Counted from the first letter of the stretch, positions 37,342 through 50,325 are shown. The stretch is DNA of 64,000 bases from Amblyornis subalaris (GCA_018881555.1 JACAXG010000054.1:1922001-1986000); one strand, 5' to 3'. A program made the numbers and translations. The notes: generated by a model from the sequence alone, not told the origin.

Positions 37342-39099
37342 GTGCAGACAGCNTTCCTCTCCTTCCCTCCCCTCCTGCCACCGCACGGGTCAGGGACGGG
37401 CAGCAGCGTGTGCGGCAGCCCCAAGACCGCCCCCAGCCGCNCTCCCCTCGCCGTAGCCCCAGGTCTTGCCCCACTTTCCCGTCGCTGGGGAGAAGGCGAG
37501 ACGTTTGGGCATGGCCTCGGCCGAGGCTTCTGGACGCAGTGAGGAAGCCCCTGCAGCGCCGCCCGTCTTTCCCCTGGCAGCGGCGGCGCCGGTCACCCTT
37601 CAGCCGCCCTGCCGCGGGGCACGGCAGGGCACGGGCGGCCGCGGGGGTGCGGGACGGGCGCGGAGCGGAGCCGCCTCCTTCCCCGGGGCGAGCTCAGCGC
37701 TCTGGCCTCCAGGCAGCGCTGCGCATTCCGTAAGGGAACGANCCGGTGTCCCGGGCTAAACGGTAGCCTGGAGAGCCGCGGCGAGGGAAGAGCCGGAGTC
37801 TCCGCAGCCGCACACGCTTGCGGGCGGCGCAGGGCAGCGGGCGCACGTCCGGCGGGCTGGCGGCGCTGTGCGGCTTTATGGTTATCCCATATTGTAATTT
37901 TTGTATACCTCCGGGCTGCTCCCGGTGTCTGCTTGGTCCCCCCGCGCCCCCCGGCGGAGCGCCGGCCGCGACATCCCGGGACAGGCCGGTCCGGAGGATG
38001 GACGTACTTCACACCTCCCTCTCCCAGTATTGTGTCTGAATTCGGGGAAACGTTGGTTATCAGACCTCAGACCTGGAAATGTAAAACTTAGTTGGCACGC
38101 ATAATTCGCCCAGGGTGCAAGGTCTTTGTGCTCCCAGGCAGATTAGGTACTTTACAGATTTCATTGACACTAGTACAAGAAACTTCTTTATCACCGTAAT
38201 CGGATAAATAACTTTTTAAAAGTAAGACCTAACATAACTGTATTTTGCTTCTTAATTCCTATTCAGACTATTTTTTAATTACCTAAGTGGTATTAGGAAA
38301 CGGAAAACAGGATGGGTATCGATACTTGCAAACGAAGAACGTGTAACCCCTTGAAATTTGTAAATTTTAATATGAATCAGATTGGTTTCTACCATGTACT
38401 AAATCCTTGTAGCAAGACTTTCTCTTAAAAAAGAGTATGGGCGGATATGGCTACAAGTGCTTTTGGGGCAAGAGCTAGAAGGGATCAAAGTACCCCAAGT
38501 GACTTTGGAAACATTGAAAGGACTGAAAAGCAAGGGGTGCTTTCTGTCTTGGGAATTTCTTAATTTCCTTTTTTTGTTTGGTGGGTTTTTTTAGTTTTTA
38601 TTTTTTTTAATAGAGCATTAGAACATAAAACTGAAGAACAAGCATTGCTTATGTAATGGTCTTCAGAGGTAGTGGTGGATTTTTAGGTGACAATTTGATA
38701 TAAGAAGTGATGCAAAAACCAAATTACATGTCCCTTTTGTGGGAAGATGATGCATAACCATAGAACAAGACAATTTTAGTAGCCTGGCTCTGGAGTAGAG
38801 AGAAAATTTAAAGTATTGTGAAAAAGCATCCTGAGATTTGAATTTTTGTGTATGTGGCTTGAAAAGATATACACATGCCATTATTTTCAAAGTGCCCTAT
38901 TTCATAGAACTAGTTCTTTGTCTCGCTGTTTTGTCGTACTGAGTTAACATAAAAAATACAGATAACTGGGCCTTTCCCTTCAGCATGTGCTGACAGATCT
39001 TAATTTTTCAGGTTTTATTTTCTAAACAGGTTGGTTGGGTTTTTTCTTTCCCTTAAGTAAGAAACTCTTGATTTTTATTTCTTCAACTTTTCTTGGCAG
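37342..39099 (+). other. TMEM242 intron 1
   Basis: A 1758-bp intron. Its first 700 bp are still CpG island; the rest is AT-rich. It ends in a pyrimidine-rich tract and TTGGCAG. No other feature was recognised. Confidence 0.9.
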
Positions 39100-39200
39100 G
39101 TGGAATTTTTCTAGGTACTGTTGCTACAGCAGGAATGATAGCAGGTTTTGGCACCACACTTGCAATGACAAAAAAGAAGAACCCAGACTGGTTCAGTAAG
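39100..39200 (+). CDS. TMEM242: TMEM242 coding exon 2 (first membrane helix)
   Basis: The exon opens with the last two bases of a Gly codon split by intron 1, then encodes [20 protein letters not shown] followed by [13 protein letters not shown]. The hydrophobic, glycine-rich first part (protein residues about 46-68) is transmembrane helix 1; the [10 protein letters not shown] loop matches KKKSPEWFNK of the human protein. The acceptor is CAG at 39097-39099 and the donor GTTTGT at 39201. The exon ends in phase 0. Confidence 0.96.
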
Positions 39201-42200
39201 GTTTGTTCCTTTAAGCTGTTTTCCAATAGTGATACACAGGAAATAAAAATGCATTGAATGCTTTACAGACATGGTGATATACGTGGAACTTGACAAAGTT
39301 GATGGTAAGAGCACTGGACTTAATTGAATTCACTACAGGAGTAGGATAATTTAAAAGTCAATTCAGAGTTGGCCCTACTAAATACTTTGGTACTTGAGAC
39401 TAGCTGAAATACATAGTGCTTACACTGTTTGCTGGAATCATACTACTTCTATATAATGGAATATCATTAATGGTCTGTTTTGATTCTGTGAAGTGAACAC
39501 ACTTCAGACATGAGCCTGTATCACCTCAGTGGTCCAGGTCAGCATGCTGTCCCACAGTGCTTCAGTGAGTCTGGAAGCGAGGTGACTGCAATAAGGATGG
39601 GAATGAGGAGGTAGAAAGCCTGTAAACTGTGGAATATGTAAGTGGAATAATTTAGTCAAAATTTAAGCTCTTTGCTCCCATCCCACTGTGTAAGGGGACT
39701 AATGAGAATGAGTAGTGGCTTGGTACTATGAGATCTGATGGCCAAAGTTAATCTGATCTCATGCAATTACTAACTGAATCCACTTGTGCATTCTGAAGAT
39801 AAGAATTGCAAAGCAAAGCTAGCAATTATACCATGTTGAGTTATTAATCTGAAACACAGCACATTTAATTGAAGGTTGCTTTTTTCCTCACTAATGCTTT
39901 GCTATTGGAGAAAGTGTCAAAAATAGGTCCTTAAAATTGATCAGTCTCATCTCCACCAAACTCTTAAAATGCAACATGTATTACAGATGTTCTTAGGGAA
40001 TTAAGAACTGATCAGTATGTTTAGTTTTAAAATGTTAATTCAATAACATATCAGATTAATTCAGTGCATATCAAGAGAAAAAAAAATTGTCCATTGTACT
40101 TTATATCTGATCACTTGTAATCTCCCTTTGTAGTCAAAGAGCACGAGGTCCTTCATTTGCCTCCCCACTTTCCTCTGTAGGCTGCTATGGCATAACTTAT
40201 CCATTGCCTTTAGAAAACATAGAGATGAGTTTCTATTTTTGGGATAGACAAAATAGAAAACTTCATGAGAAGTTATTTCACAAGCTATGGAAATACATTA
40301 CAATAAGGAAATGGTCTACTTTTTTTAACATCTTTTTTTTTAAGCTTCCTTTCTCTTGAGCATTGCATTTTTTCCAGCTTGCACATATTCGTGGGTGTCT
40401 GAGCTGTCCTGTTATCAGTGTGAAATTTATCAAGAGTGACATTGCATTGACACCCAAAAATATATATGCTGGAAATGTCATCAAGTGATACATACCATTT
40501 TGATTTTCACTGTAAACTGTATCTGCTGCTATCTCTGCAAATGAATTATAACAGTTTGCTAGCAAAAATCTGTGATTCCTGGGCCCCTCAAATACTCTGG
40601 AGTGTAGAAAGATACCTCTTTGTCAAGGTACTTGTTGGTGAGCAATTTAAAAAAGGAAAGGCTAGACTTTGAGAGTGGCTTAACTCTCTATAGAAGCTTT
40701 CTGAGGTACCAGTGAGGTTTTTTTGCATTAGCATTCTTGAATTTATAGTTACTTACTGCAAGTTACTTCTGATAATACATCATGTATAATAATAACTACA
40801 GAAGATTACACCCTTCTTAGATGTTCAATGCCTAAATACTATTTTTATCCATGTGAAGGTGAGGCCATAGTATGACAGATACTTCAAGCCAACATCAGCC
40901 AGCATTGGTGTTGAAAGAATTAATTCTACCAGCAATTTATTCCTGTCCCACTGAAAGCACCAATACACCTGCTGCTGGCTTGGTGAGATGATCTTGGTTA
41001 AATCTATGGGGTTTTCTTATTTCCTGCATTAGTTTTAGTCCGAATCAGTCATCTGATCCACTTCACTGCATGACTGCAGTGACTGTGCTGGCATAAATTT
41101 GGCGGAAGATCTGTAGGAATGAGAATTGTTCCTCAGTGTTCAGAAAGAAATGCGAGACGTATTGTATCAGCATCTTTTCTGGCTTGTGCCAGTTTTTGTA
41201 TGGGTGAAATGGTGGCATGCAAGTCAGGTAGAAACAGAAAGCAAATGTAATGCAACCGGGGACAGATTTAAATAGTTTTAGGGGAGAAAAAAAAATAGCA
41301 GTTTATAGGGGAACCTGTAGCATCATAGCATCAGGGTTTCATGACTGCATTCAAACTTCCAGGAAGCAACAGTGTGAGATCCTACTACTCTACTCTTGTA
41401 GAGTAGTATCAGTTTTCGTAGCAAGAGAGAAAGCTGAAATTGCACCTACTCTAATACTGTTGTCATGAATGAAAATGAATATAAGCATTGGTAGGACTGA
41501 TGCCCAAATCTGCTTGAAAGCTGAGATTGCATTGTCCTGTTTAGTGATGAACCACTAAGGAGGAGACCATCAGTTAAGAAATTACGGGGGAGGAGGGTGT
41601 TAAAATTAAATGCTCAGCTGCAGCAGCCGCCTGGTGATGTGTCCGGTTTTACCAGCATTTATCCAGGTGTTTATTTTATAATGGATTAGGTCATGCAAAA
41701 CAGTGAACACACTGAATACAATCAACCAAAACAGTTGAACACACTTTATTTTAGGCACTGCTTCCTTTTAGACACCTTCTACACACAAGGGGACAGTTAC
41801 AGGCCTGTGTCTGAATACAAAAACAATGTGATTTTTTCCTTCTCCCATTTCCTGTTTATATCTTTCAGAGGAAGACAAAACAACAACAACAACCAAACAA
41901 ACAAAAAAGCAGCATATATTTGGAAAGCTAATCAGCTAATTCTGCCCTGGTTTTTTCTGCCCTGTTTTTTGGAAAGACTCAAATATTGTTTAAAAGCTTA
42001 TTTTTTAAATTAAAGAATTTTTTTTAATACAGAAACAGTAGTAATGAGAAAACATTCTGCTCAGAGAATAATGGGTTAGTGAATAAACTCAGTTCTCTTA
42101 AAAATGGTCTTTTGTTGGTGACATCTTTTTCTCTGGTGCTACTGTTGTCCTTTTTAATTTTTTAGCATTTCTTTAGTCAGCTTTCTTGATGCTCTGAACA

Positions 42201-44415
42201 TCATATCTGATAATCATTTAACAAACTCCTGTTTACAGAAACCCTTATCTGTGTACTTAAGTATCCTGAGGAATCAGCCAGTAACTGAAGTCTGTTTGAC
42301 TGCAGTCAGTAAAACCAGATCAATTGTTTCCATTTACTGCTATTTTTCTGGGACAATCAAGCATTTAAATAGTATTCTGGTGGGTTTTTTGCCAGCCATT
42401 TTCACAGATAATGACTCCTATTTAAAGATTCTGTGTAGAGGATATTTTTGTCCATTCATTTCCCATATTCCAAATGGGACAATTTTTTTATCAGTGTTGT
42501 TATATATGGTTAGACTATGGAAGCAGGAAAAATGTCAAAAATAATCAGCATTTCAAATCTACTCAGAGCAGTCTCTACTGAAAGAGTTATAATAGTTCAT
42601 TATCTGTGGTAAGGAAATAATAGGACCTGGTACTGTAGCATGACTAGAAATCTCTGCTGTTTGTGTGTGTGTATGCTTACAGAACATGGTTTTTGTTAAT
42701 AGCTGCCATTTTGGGATATCCAAATTGAAATAAGTAAGGGTCAAGATACATTTTGCTTGTGCCCTTTCAAGTGTGTGTTTGTCCTTGGGTAACTGTGCCT
42801 ACAGCTAAGTCCTAAGGGAAAGTGTCAATGCTGAGGACTGTCTGAGAATAATTTTAACATTTCAATAAATACAAAGCCAGGAGTAGAAAATACTTCAGGT
42901 GCTTTTTGAGTGACCTTAGTGGTAGACACTAAGTAAGTTTAATTGTATCAAAGAAGAAAGAGAAGCATTTATAAAAAAGTAAAAATTTCAAGTCTTTTTA
43001 AAGCAAGAATAGCAAGAATACAAAAGATTTTTTCCCCACTTTTTGTGATGAGTAAAAAAGTACGGTTCTTTGGCATGTTTTGGAGAAAAATTTTTTTGAT
43101 CCTTCCACAAGTTAATTTTACTTTTCAGTATTGTAGACTGTAAATGAAATAATTCTATATTGAATATAATTTTATGCATGCGATCTCATTTATGTTACCC
43201 CTGAGCAATAGTTTATTGGTTTTTTTTCCAAGATGCCAAGTAAGTAGAACTTTTGAGTTGTGTAAGGACCGTAGATGCCCATCTTTAACAGTTACCATCT
43301 GATATCTGTGTTTCCCTGTGAAGAGTTGAACAGTGATCCTTCAGAGGTGAAAAAAATCCTCTGAATGGCAGTTGCCACTTTGAGCAAGAGAATTCTGTCT
43401 GTCTTACTGCTGCTGTGGGCTACACAAGTTGAAGCTCTCCTGTACCGTATAGGTATAGCACAGTGGGCATTGTGAACTGAGAATGGCTAGCCAACAGTGA
43501 GGGTGAGGTGCACATTGGTTGATGTCACCCAGCATGTGGTTGATGCCCTTGGAAGCTGCAATGTGCATTTATGTGCTGTGACAGAGAAGGTTTCAATGTG
43601 ATTGGGACCCCATCATGGCTGAGGCTCCACTCTTCTTTGCCTGAGGTGGCTTTTCCAAGTGACAGTGTTTTGTGTTTCAGGACACATCTCATGGCAGCCT
43701 TCCGTGCAGTAGTATCTTAACGAGTGGTTGAGATGACCTACTCTTGTTTCTGATAAAAATGAGAAGTGTGGAGACCGCAGAGCATTTTCTATGTTGGTGG
43801 TTGATGAACTCTGCAGGGGGATGGGTTCAGTGTTGTTGTTTGCTTTTAAAAAATTTTCCTAAATAGTTTCCAGAGCTTCTTCAGAGTTGTAGCCCCTTGA
43901 AATTAGTCCCTGGGTCACTGTTATACCCTTCCTGTGTCCCCATGAAAGCTGCTCATGTTCCTCCAGTTTCCTCATGTGCTGTTTCAGAAGTGCAGATGAA
44001 GACTTATAGGCCAACAGTTGCCCCCCATGAAAAAGTACCAAAATTAAAGTCATATAATGATTATGTTCAGATGTCGCTGGCATAATGGCTTGTGGCTGGT
44101 TTTGATTCAGTTAATGGATTGGGATAACTGAGTGTTGGATTCTTGTGCCCACGAAACAGCTGATTTTGGTTTTTCTGGGCAATGAAGGTCATCCCCAGGT
44201 GACACTGGTAACCATGAAAGCTGCTCGTGGTAGGAAAGCAGTTCATCCAGCCCCTTCATTGGCTCTTCAGGTGTGCTGACAGCCATAAGATTTTCTGTAG
44301 CCACTCTACTACAACTGGCAATTCAGGAAAACCTCTAAATCACCAACTTCTTAGTTGTTATTTTTTTGTCCAATTATTGTTCACTTTGTCATGATCACTT
44401 TATCTTTGGTTCTAG
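39201..44415 (+). other. TMEM242 intron 2
   Basis: A 5215-bp AT-rich intron. It contains a perfect 11-bp-arm hairpin at 41383-41408 and a CAA-rich stretch near 41878-41912. No interspersed repeat family or other gene was recognised. It ends with TTCTAG. Confidence 0.9.
41383..41408. repeat. Perfect hairpin, 11-bp arms and 4-base loop
   Basis: TACTACTCTAC, then TCTT, then GTAGAGTAGTA. The arms are exact reverse complements. It lies within TMEM242 intron 2 and is too short to be a microRNA precursor by itself. Confidence 0.85.
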
Positions 44416-44553
44416 GGGATTACTTCCACAGCTGCACTACCAGAGAGTGGTTCGTCACTGGCCTTACGAGCCCTGGGATGGGGCTCACTCTATGCTTGGT
44501 GCGGAGTTGGATTGCTGAGTTTTGCCGTCTGGAAGGCTCTGGGTGTGCACAGT
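44416..44553 (+). CDS. TMEM242: TMEM242 coding exon 3 (second membrane helix)
   Basis: Encodes 46 residues in phase 0 at both ends, starting [20 protein letters not shown] and continuing [20 protein letters not shown], then ALGVHS. It is nearly identical to the human segment, including the [21 protein letters not shown] core. Protein residues about 103-122 form transmembrane helix 2. The acceptor is TCTAG before 44416 and the donor a strong GTGAGT at 44554. Confidence 0.97.
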
Positions 44554-45052
44554 GTGAGTAGCAAGTACGATCCCTTCAGCTCTGTATTTTTCCTTGGTTA
44601 ATGCATCTTGGGATGGCATCTCTCTACTCCTTCAGCCTAAGAGTCACACCTTCTTTCACCGCATGTAGGATGACTAACCAGAATGTGTGCATGCAGGGAA
44701 GGTGTTTTGCATCTGCAAAAAATGGGATGTTGTGGGAGTAGACAGTTTAGGGGAAAGAATGGTTTTGTCCTGCTTTATGTTTATTTGCACAGATGTTTCA
44801 GATACTTCACAAAGGAGCCAGTGTTCTAATACAGAGACTAAAATAGTAGCTGCAAACTTTATATATCCTTTGCTTATTGAATTGAAGGCTACCCCCTAAA
44901 TCCTATCTTTAGAGCAATCCATTTATTTGTCCAAGTTTTATTTTTTGCATCAGGGCACAAAGGACATAAGAAAAACTGAAAGGAAACCAGCTTGCTTTCT
45001 AGAAGGGGCAAGGGGACAGAAGACTGAGTATGATGTGCATTACAACAGTGGT

Positions 45053-45073
45053 CCTTGACATGTCATGTCAAGG
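45053..45073. repeat. 21-bp palindrome (10-bp arms)
   Basis: CCTTGACATG and CATGTCAAGG are exact reverse complements separated by one T. It could be a dimeric factor site or a chance palindrome. Confidence 0.85.
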
Positions 45074-47689
45074 CAAAGAAACTCGGGAAGCATTTGTACA
45101 TCCCAGGAGGCTATGGCTATCTTTAGTAAATTGATTATGTTCCAGTGTTTCAGAGTGTTGAGTGTGAACACTAAAGTTCATGTGAGCAGTTTTGTTTGCC
45201 CCTACTAGTGAGCAATGACTTAAGAGTCCCCTGCAGCTATAAGTTTGGCAGAGCTGTTTGCATCCTCTTTAGGACTAGAAATGAATAGATTTGCTTTACC
45301 TTACACGGTAATTATTTACATATTCAGCAAAGCATATATAAAGAAGGAGGAAGAAGATACTACTGCATCTCAGTACTGTTCTCATTAATACCTTTATTCA
45401 AGTTCTCGTTTCTTGTCTACTCTGCTGATGTATCCTGTAGCTCATGATTTGAGTCCCAAATACAGCATTACACAATCCTTTAGTTCTTAGCTTTCAATAT
45501 TGATTCTCAGTAGGGACAGGTAGTAGAGGAAGGCAGAAGACCAAAAAAGGCATGGCAGGACACAGGAGGCAGCTACAACACATTTTGTTTAAACTGAAGT
45601 CCTCCATGTGTGGCAGTGGTGGAATGTCAGGGAGGAGGGAGGAAGAGTGGGAGTACCAGTTTATACTCTCTGCATGCTGAGCTACAACAGTTCACTCAGT
45701 TTACTGGCAGTCATACCATCAGTCAGAAGGATTAATTTCACCCCATACTGCCAATTCTGATTCCTCATTCTGTCAGAGTGTCTGGTCGTGCTGAAGGACA
45801 GCAGAGTCTGACCCTAGCCTGCAATTTACGTTGTCTGTTTCTTGGTAAGCTTAATTTTTACTTCCTTGAGAAGTACTAGCCTAGACCCACAGTTACTAAT
45901 TTTCCAGTGAGGCTTTTCTTGAGACTGTTTGAGAGGGAACACCCACCCAAGCTTGAGATGGCCAAGCCCCAGGACGTGTCGGAGTCTGATGGGGCTTCTG
46001 GTTACCTGACCACACTTCTTGTGTCAGAAGCAAACTGCAAAGCATTTTAGGGAACTGTTAAGTGTTCCTGGTCAGAAAGCTGTACGTCATTATATTCTGA
46101 GTTGTGTTAGTGTTGATAGGAGGTGAGGGAAACTGTATTTTGAGAAGCTCTTGCAAATGTCTGTTGGTAATGTTTTCTGTTGTGGAGTGCTTATGTTTCA
46201 CTGTAGTGCACGATGAGAATTGCAGGTGCTGAAGGAAGTAGATCTCTGTCAAAAGATGATTTGGAACAGCTCTCTCTGCTTTCCACTGAGATATTTATTG
46301 CATTCACTATAGACTTTTAAATTTCCACTGCAGAAAGGAAACACATACAATAGTGCTAGTCATTATTGCAGAATCTAAAATTAGTGATTTGTAAATTTCC
46401 TGTCACTGTATATCTGTTAAAATCAAATATATATATACACACATTTAAAATTGCTGGAGATACAAAAGTAGAAGCACGTTAAAAATTAAATACTCTGACA
46501 AAAGAGATTCATAGCACTAAAAATAAATCAGACTCAAACATATGTTCATTTTAAGAAGGGTCGGTTTTTATTTTATATGCTTTCTTATTTCTGGGCAACA
46601 TTGTGATACTTTTGAAAATTCTTAATTGCTATCACGTAAGCACAGATAATAGATTAACAGTCAGTTACAATACTGATTTTTGAGAACACAAATGAATATG
46701 TTGTGCCTAATAATTACTAGATACCCACAGAAAGAAATAAAGTTTTATTTTTGGGAAACTGACTTTATCANTGGTTGAAATAAAGTTTCTTTCCACATAA
46801 ACTGTTCAGACCATGGAAGACACCGTAGATTTTGCACTAAGCTCAACATTTTCAGATGAACATTTTAATTTCAGTTAAACATTTTAAAAGGAGGCTTTTA
46901 CAGATTTACCTGAATAAAATGTTTTGAGTCTTCAGTGTAGTTGAGTACTGTGAATTGACTGGCTCTGTAGTCCTTGCAAGTTCCCAATACCTGTAAAATT
47001 TCAAGTCACAATTTCAAACCTAGCATCAGGTGTCAACATTTGAAAACTATGGACTTAAGGTAAAGTTTGCAATACTCTCAGTGTGCAATACTAGATGTAA
47101 CCTGAGGCAAGATGTTACTCATTTTGATGCCAGGAATGTGTGTGAACTTAATAACTAAAGCTTTTGCAGCTGGACAGAGAGAAGAGGTTCTGCCTGGCCT
47201 CTTCACCTTAACAGTAACGAGCTGCCCTTGGGACCTCCTAATTAGTGACCTGGCCCTGCTAGGCAGCAGCTTCATCTGTTTAACAGTTACTGGCAATATT
47301 GATAACATTATTGACAACTAATGCAGTCTCTGGATACTAAATTGTTTCTTTTGATATTAAATTGTGAAGGATAATAAAATTCTGATTGTAAGCACTGCAG
47401 GTGTTTCATTTAGCAAACAAGAAAGCTGCTCCAGTTGCACATAGGAGTACTTCAACTCTAGCGCTCTCTCAACTCCTGTGCCCGCTCAGTCCCTGTGACT
47501 CTTTTGGTGGGATCTTAGTGAAAAAAGGACCGACTTTCACGTGCCTTTGAAGGGGAGTTCCAAGTCTAGTGAGACTGAATTCTTAAGTGTTTAAAGCCTT
47601 GAGTCAATTGAAGGAGTAAGATACAGGAAGCCCCAGCGGCACATCAGATGTAGTGGAGAGGCAGAAGTCACACCAGAAGAAGTAACAGC

Positions 47690-48260
47690 TGGCGGATCTC
47701 GAAGCGGGACTGGAGTGGCCGGGAGAGCCGTGGGGCAGTTCCGTCCCGGCTGGGCAGGCCGGGGCAGCGGGCCGTGCGTTCCAGGGCTGGGTTGGCTGTG
47801 CCAGAGAAGGAGCGCAGAACTGGTCAGTGAGGTTGGAGAAGCGCAGTGCTGGGTGCGCTCCTGCTTCTTGGGCTTTGAACGCCGCTCCCGCCAGGCACGC
47901 CTGGGTGTGAGGCGGTGGGATGTGCAGTCGGGGTCACTGTGGGCCCTGATCCTTGTGCCACGGGCCGGGAATGCCTTGTGAGCATTCCGGCGCCCGCAGG
48001 AAGCAGCGATGAGCCTGTCCCGCAGAGCTGGAGGGCAGAACTAAGCCAGGCAGGTGGCTGCTGCGATCCAACAATCCCGGTTGGTTCCCGGGGGTTTGTG
48101 TTCCTGCCCCGCTCCGGGCGGCTCCCCCGGGGCCGGGCGCGGCCGGGGCGCCGCTGCTGCCCCGCAGCGACACCTGGTGGCGCCGGCCGGAATAGTAGCG
48201 CCCGCTCCAGGGTCCCGATTTATTCCTGATCCCGGAAACTGCAGCTCTGCTCCGGCAACT
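47690..48260. promoter_or_regulatory. Isolated intronic CpG island
   Basis: About 570 bp rich in GC and CpG in the middle of an AT-rich intron, 10.5 kb from the nearest annotated promoter. It contains GCCGGGCGCGGCCGGGG-type runs near 48132-48150 and a CTCF-like motif at 48170-48183. It could be an alternative TMEM242 promoter, the promoter of an unannotated transcript, or an insulator. Its open frames (for example 47715-47981 and 47915-48229, plus) match no protein I know. Confidence 0.75.
48170..48183 (+). promoter_or_regulatory. Candidate CTCF site
   Basis: ACACCTGGTGGCGC agrees with 12 of 14 positions of the CTCF core (CCASYAGRKGGCRS), including the GGTGGCGC end. It sits in the intronic CpG island. 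Confidence 0.5.
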
Positions 48261-49763
48261 GCCCGGGCTTTAGACAAGCAGTGCTGCACTGGGAAATGAT
48301 GCTGCCCCCAGTCAGAGCCCAGGAGAGTGGCCTCACGGGGTATCGTTGCCAAAACGCTGTGGCTTGTAATGGTGGGGTACGTGTTTCCTATGAGCGTGAA
48401 TTATTGGCGGGACAGCGGGTGATTGATAAAAATACGTATTACCCTAAGCTTTGTGACTGTTTAAATTATCTTGTCATCGCTCCCGAAGTCAGAGATGAAG
48501 CGACAAGAGCAAAATGGAGCGATATTTCCTTGACGAGTTGTCATTGCTGTAATTAATCTGTGTTAGTGGTGCGATTGCTCAGCAGTTTGTGTCATGGAAG
48601 GAAACTGAAGCCACCGTTCGGGATGCCTCGTCCTTATGCCCTCTGGGACAGCCTATGTTTGCCCTAGAAGCAAGTTTTTAGGAACTCTTCCAGGCACTAA
48701 GGTGATGCACCAGATTTGGTGATTCTAGATTTTTATTTAATCTTTGTGGTTTATTGGTTCTTAAAACAGTGCTGTGAAAATGCCTACTTCCAGCTCTTAA
48801 ATGGCTTTCTTGTTAGAGGTGGTTCACTATAGCTTTACAGTCTGCTGCTTTTATGCCAGCATCAAAACCCAGAGGTGATGATAATTAACTGATCTTTATG
48901 TCTTGGTAAGGAATATAAAAGATTCTATGCTGTCTCAGGTTGGGTTGTTAATATCCCCTGATTGCAGTTACCACTGTTACAATCTCAAGATAGGCTGGTA
49001 AGTAATAAAGCCTTCTAAATTCCACTCAACTCTTGTTCTGAAATGAAGAAGTGATGGTTCAATGAGGACTTAGTTTGATAATGGTTTAAGTTCTCTTTTT
49101 CAATGGCATAAAAGAGCAATCTTCTTTTTTCAAAACCTAGGAGATGGTGGTTATCTACTTCTATATTGTACCTCTTGCAGGAAATAACCAGCTATCAGTA
49201 ATAGTCAGACTTTTTTAACTTGCTTCCTGCAACCTCCTAGGGAAATATTTAAATTCATCCCACCTTTGATTATCTCTGAGTGTAGAAGCTCTTCGGTATT
49301 AGTGAGTATCATTGACCAGCAGCATTGGAGCAGTGAAGCATTAGCAGGCTGAGGACCTGACATCTACAACCATTCCAGGAATTTTCAAAATTTGGACGGA
49401 CACTGGCACTACCTCATGGTTTGAATGCCTGTTTGCAGTTGAACTATGTTATGTGCACTCCTGGAATGCTTCTTTGTTTCATATCACCCTAAAAAATCCC
49501 AGGTCAAGCATTTTGAGACTGTTCAGTAGTACACAAACTTGTGCCCAGTGAGCATGGACAACTGGAAGATTTGATTCCGAAGAGCACTCCTGATCTGAAT
49601 CGGAGACTCATCCAGACATACCCACAGCCTTCCTCTCTGAGGCACTGTACAGTGTGGAAGGACATGTGCCATGTTAAACACGGTCTTGAAATAAGTCTGG
49701 CTTGAAATAAAATGGCACTGCTGTTTTTAACTAGTTTATTTGCTATTTAACAATGTCCACATT

Positions 49764-49808
49764 GTGGTATTATCTTCCGTGGTATTATCTTCCATGGCAT
49801 TATCTTAC
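49764..49808. repeat. 3 x 15-bp tandem repeat
   Basis: Two exact copies of GTGGTATTATCTTCC are followed by a third with three changes (ATGGCATTATCTTAC). Confidence 0.9.
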
Positions 49809-50226
49809 AGGTTTTGAGCTTGCAACATCTGAACCATGTAGGTGCCCTTGCCTGGTGCAGTGGGATATACTGCTGATGCAAAACACAGGAGTATTGAAAT
49901 AAATTTTGTAGAAAAGGTTGGGTTTGGCCAATTGATAATTTCAGGGTTTTTTAAAGGTTGCATAGTAGTTGAAACATCTTATTTCAACATTCTGCATATG
50001 AAATGTTCAATGAAGCTTTAAATTTCTAAAGAATAAATGGCATTTCACTCAGTAAAAATTTTTAGAAGTAAAATATCTTAAATATCTTAAACCCCGTTGT
50101 AGTTACAATTGAACTAAACAAATATTTTCATTGAAGTTTCCAAAAGTTAAACCTTTCTTGTTTTATTTACCTATTCTACAAGTGTTATGATCCACCACAC
50201 CTTTTTATTACTTGGAAAAATGTTAG

Positions 50227-50325
50227 TTTCACAGAATCACAGAATAATTAGTGTTGGAAGGGACCACTCGAGGTCATCTACTTCAACACCTCTGCCAAGG
50301 TAGGGTCACGTAGAGCAGGTGATGG
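50227..50325 (-). mobile_element. CR1 LINE 3' end fragment
   Basis: 'tcacagaatcacagaat' at the left is the reverse complement of the CR1 ATTCTGTG terminal repeats. It is followed by 'gttggaagggaccactcgag', 'gtcatctacttcaacacc' and 'agggtcacgtagagcagg'. This is a short, 5'-truncated antisense copy of about 100 bp. Confidence 0.88.

Larger units (their letters stand above)
36960..38030 (+). promoter_or_regulatory. TMEM242: CpG island and promoter of TMEM242
   Basis: GC- and CpG-rich DNA that begins abruptly at about 36960, covers the first TMEM242 coding exon and runs some 700 bp into intron 1. It holds a GAG-rich microsatellite in the probable 5' UTR (37090-37120). There is no clear TATA box, so initiation is probably dispersed, somewhere in 36960-37150. 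Long open frames on both strands are by-products of composition. Confidence 0.85.

Noticed and set aside
37161..37733. 190-codon frame running through TMEM242 exon 1 and beyond
   Set aside because: Only 37206-37341 is coding; the rest reads past the splice donor into intron 1, as the homologous continuation at 39100 shows.
43860..44304. Possible pseudogene: 'ccatgaaagctgctc' occurs twice (about 43940 and 44212), with a short open frame at 43897-44085
   Set aside because: The shared word is only 15 bases, the flanks do not align, and the 62-residue frame matches nothing I know.
47715..48229. Plus-strand frames of 88 and 104 codons in the intronic CpG island
   Set aside because: They follow from GC content; no similarity, no splice logic, and the two frames overlap in different registers.
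49330..49715. Possible processed transcript ending in AATAAA near 49706
   Set aside because: No open frame, no poly(A) tail and no recognisable parent gene.
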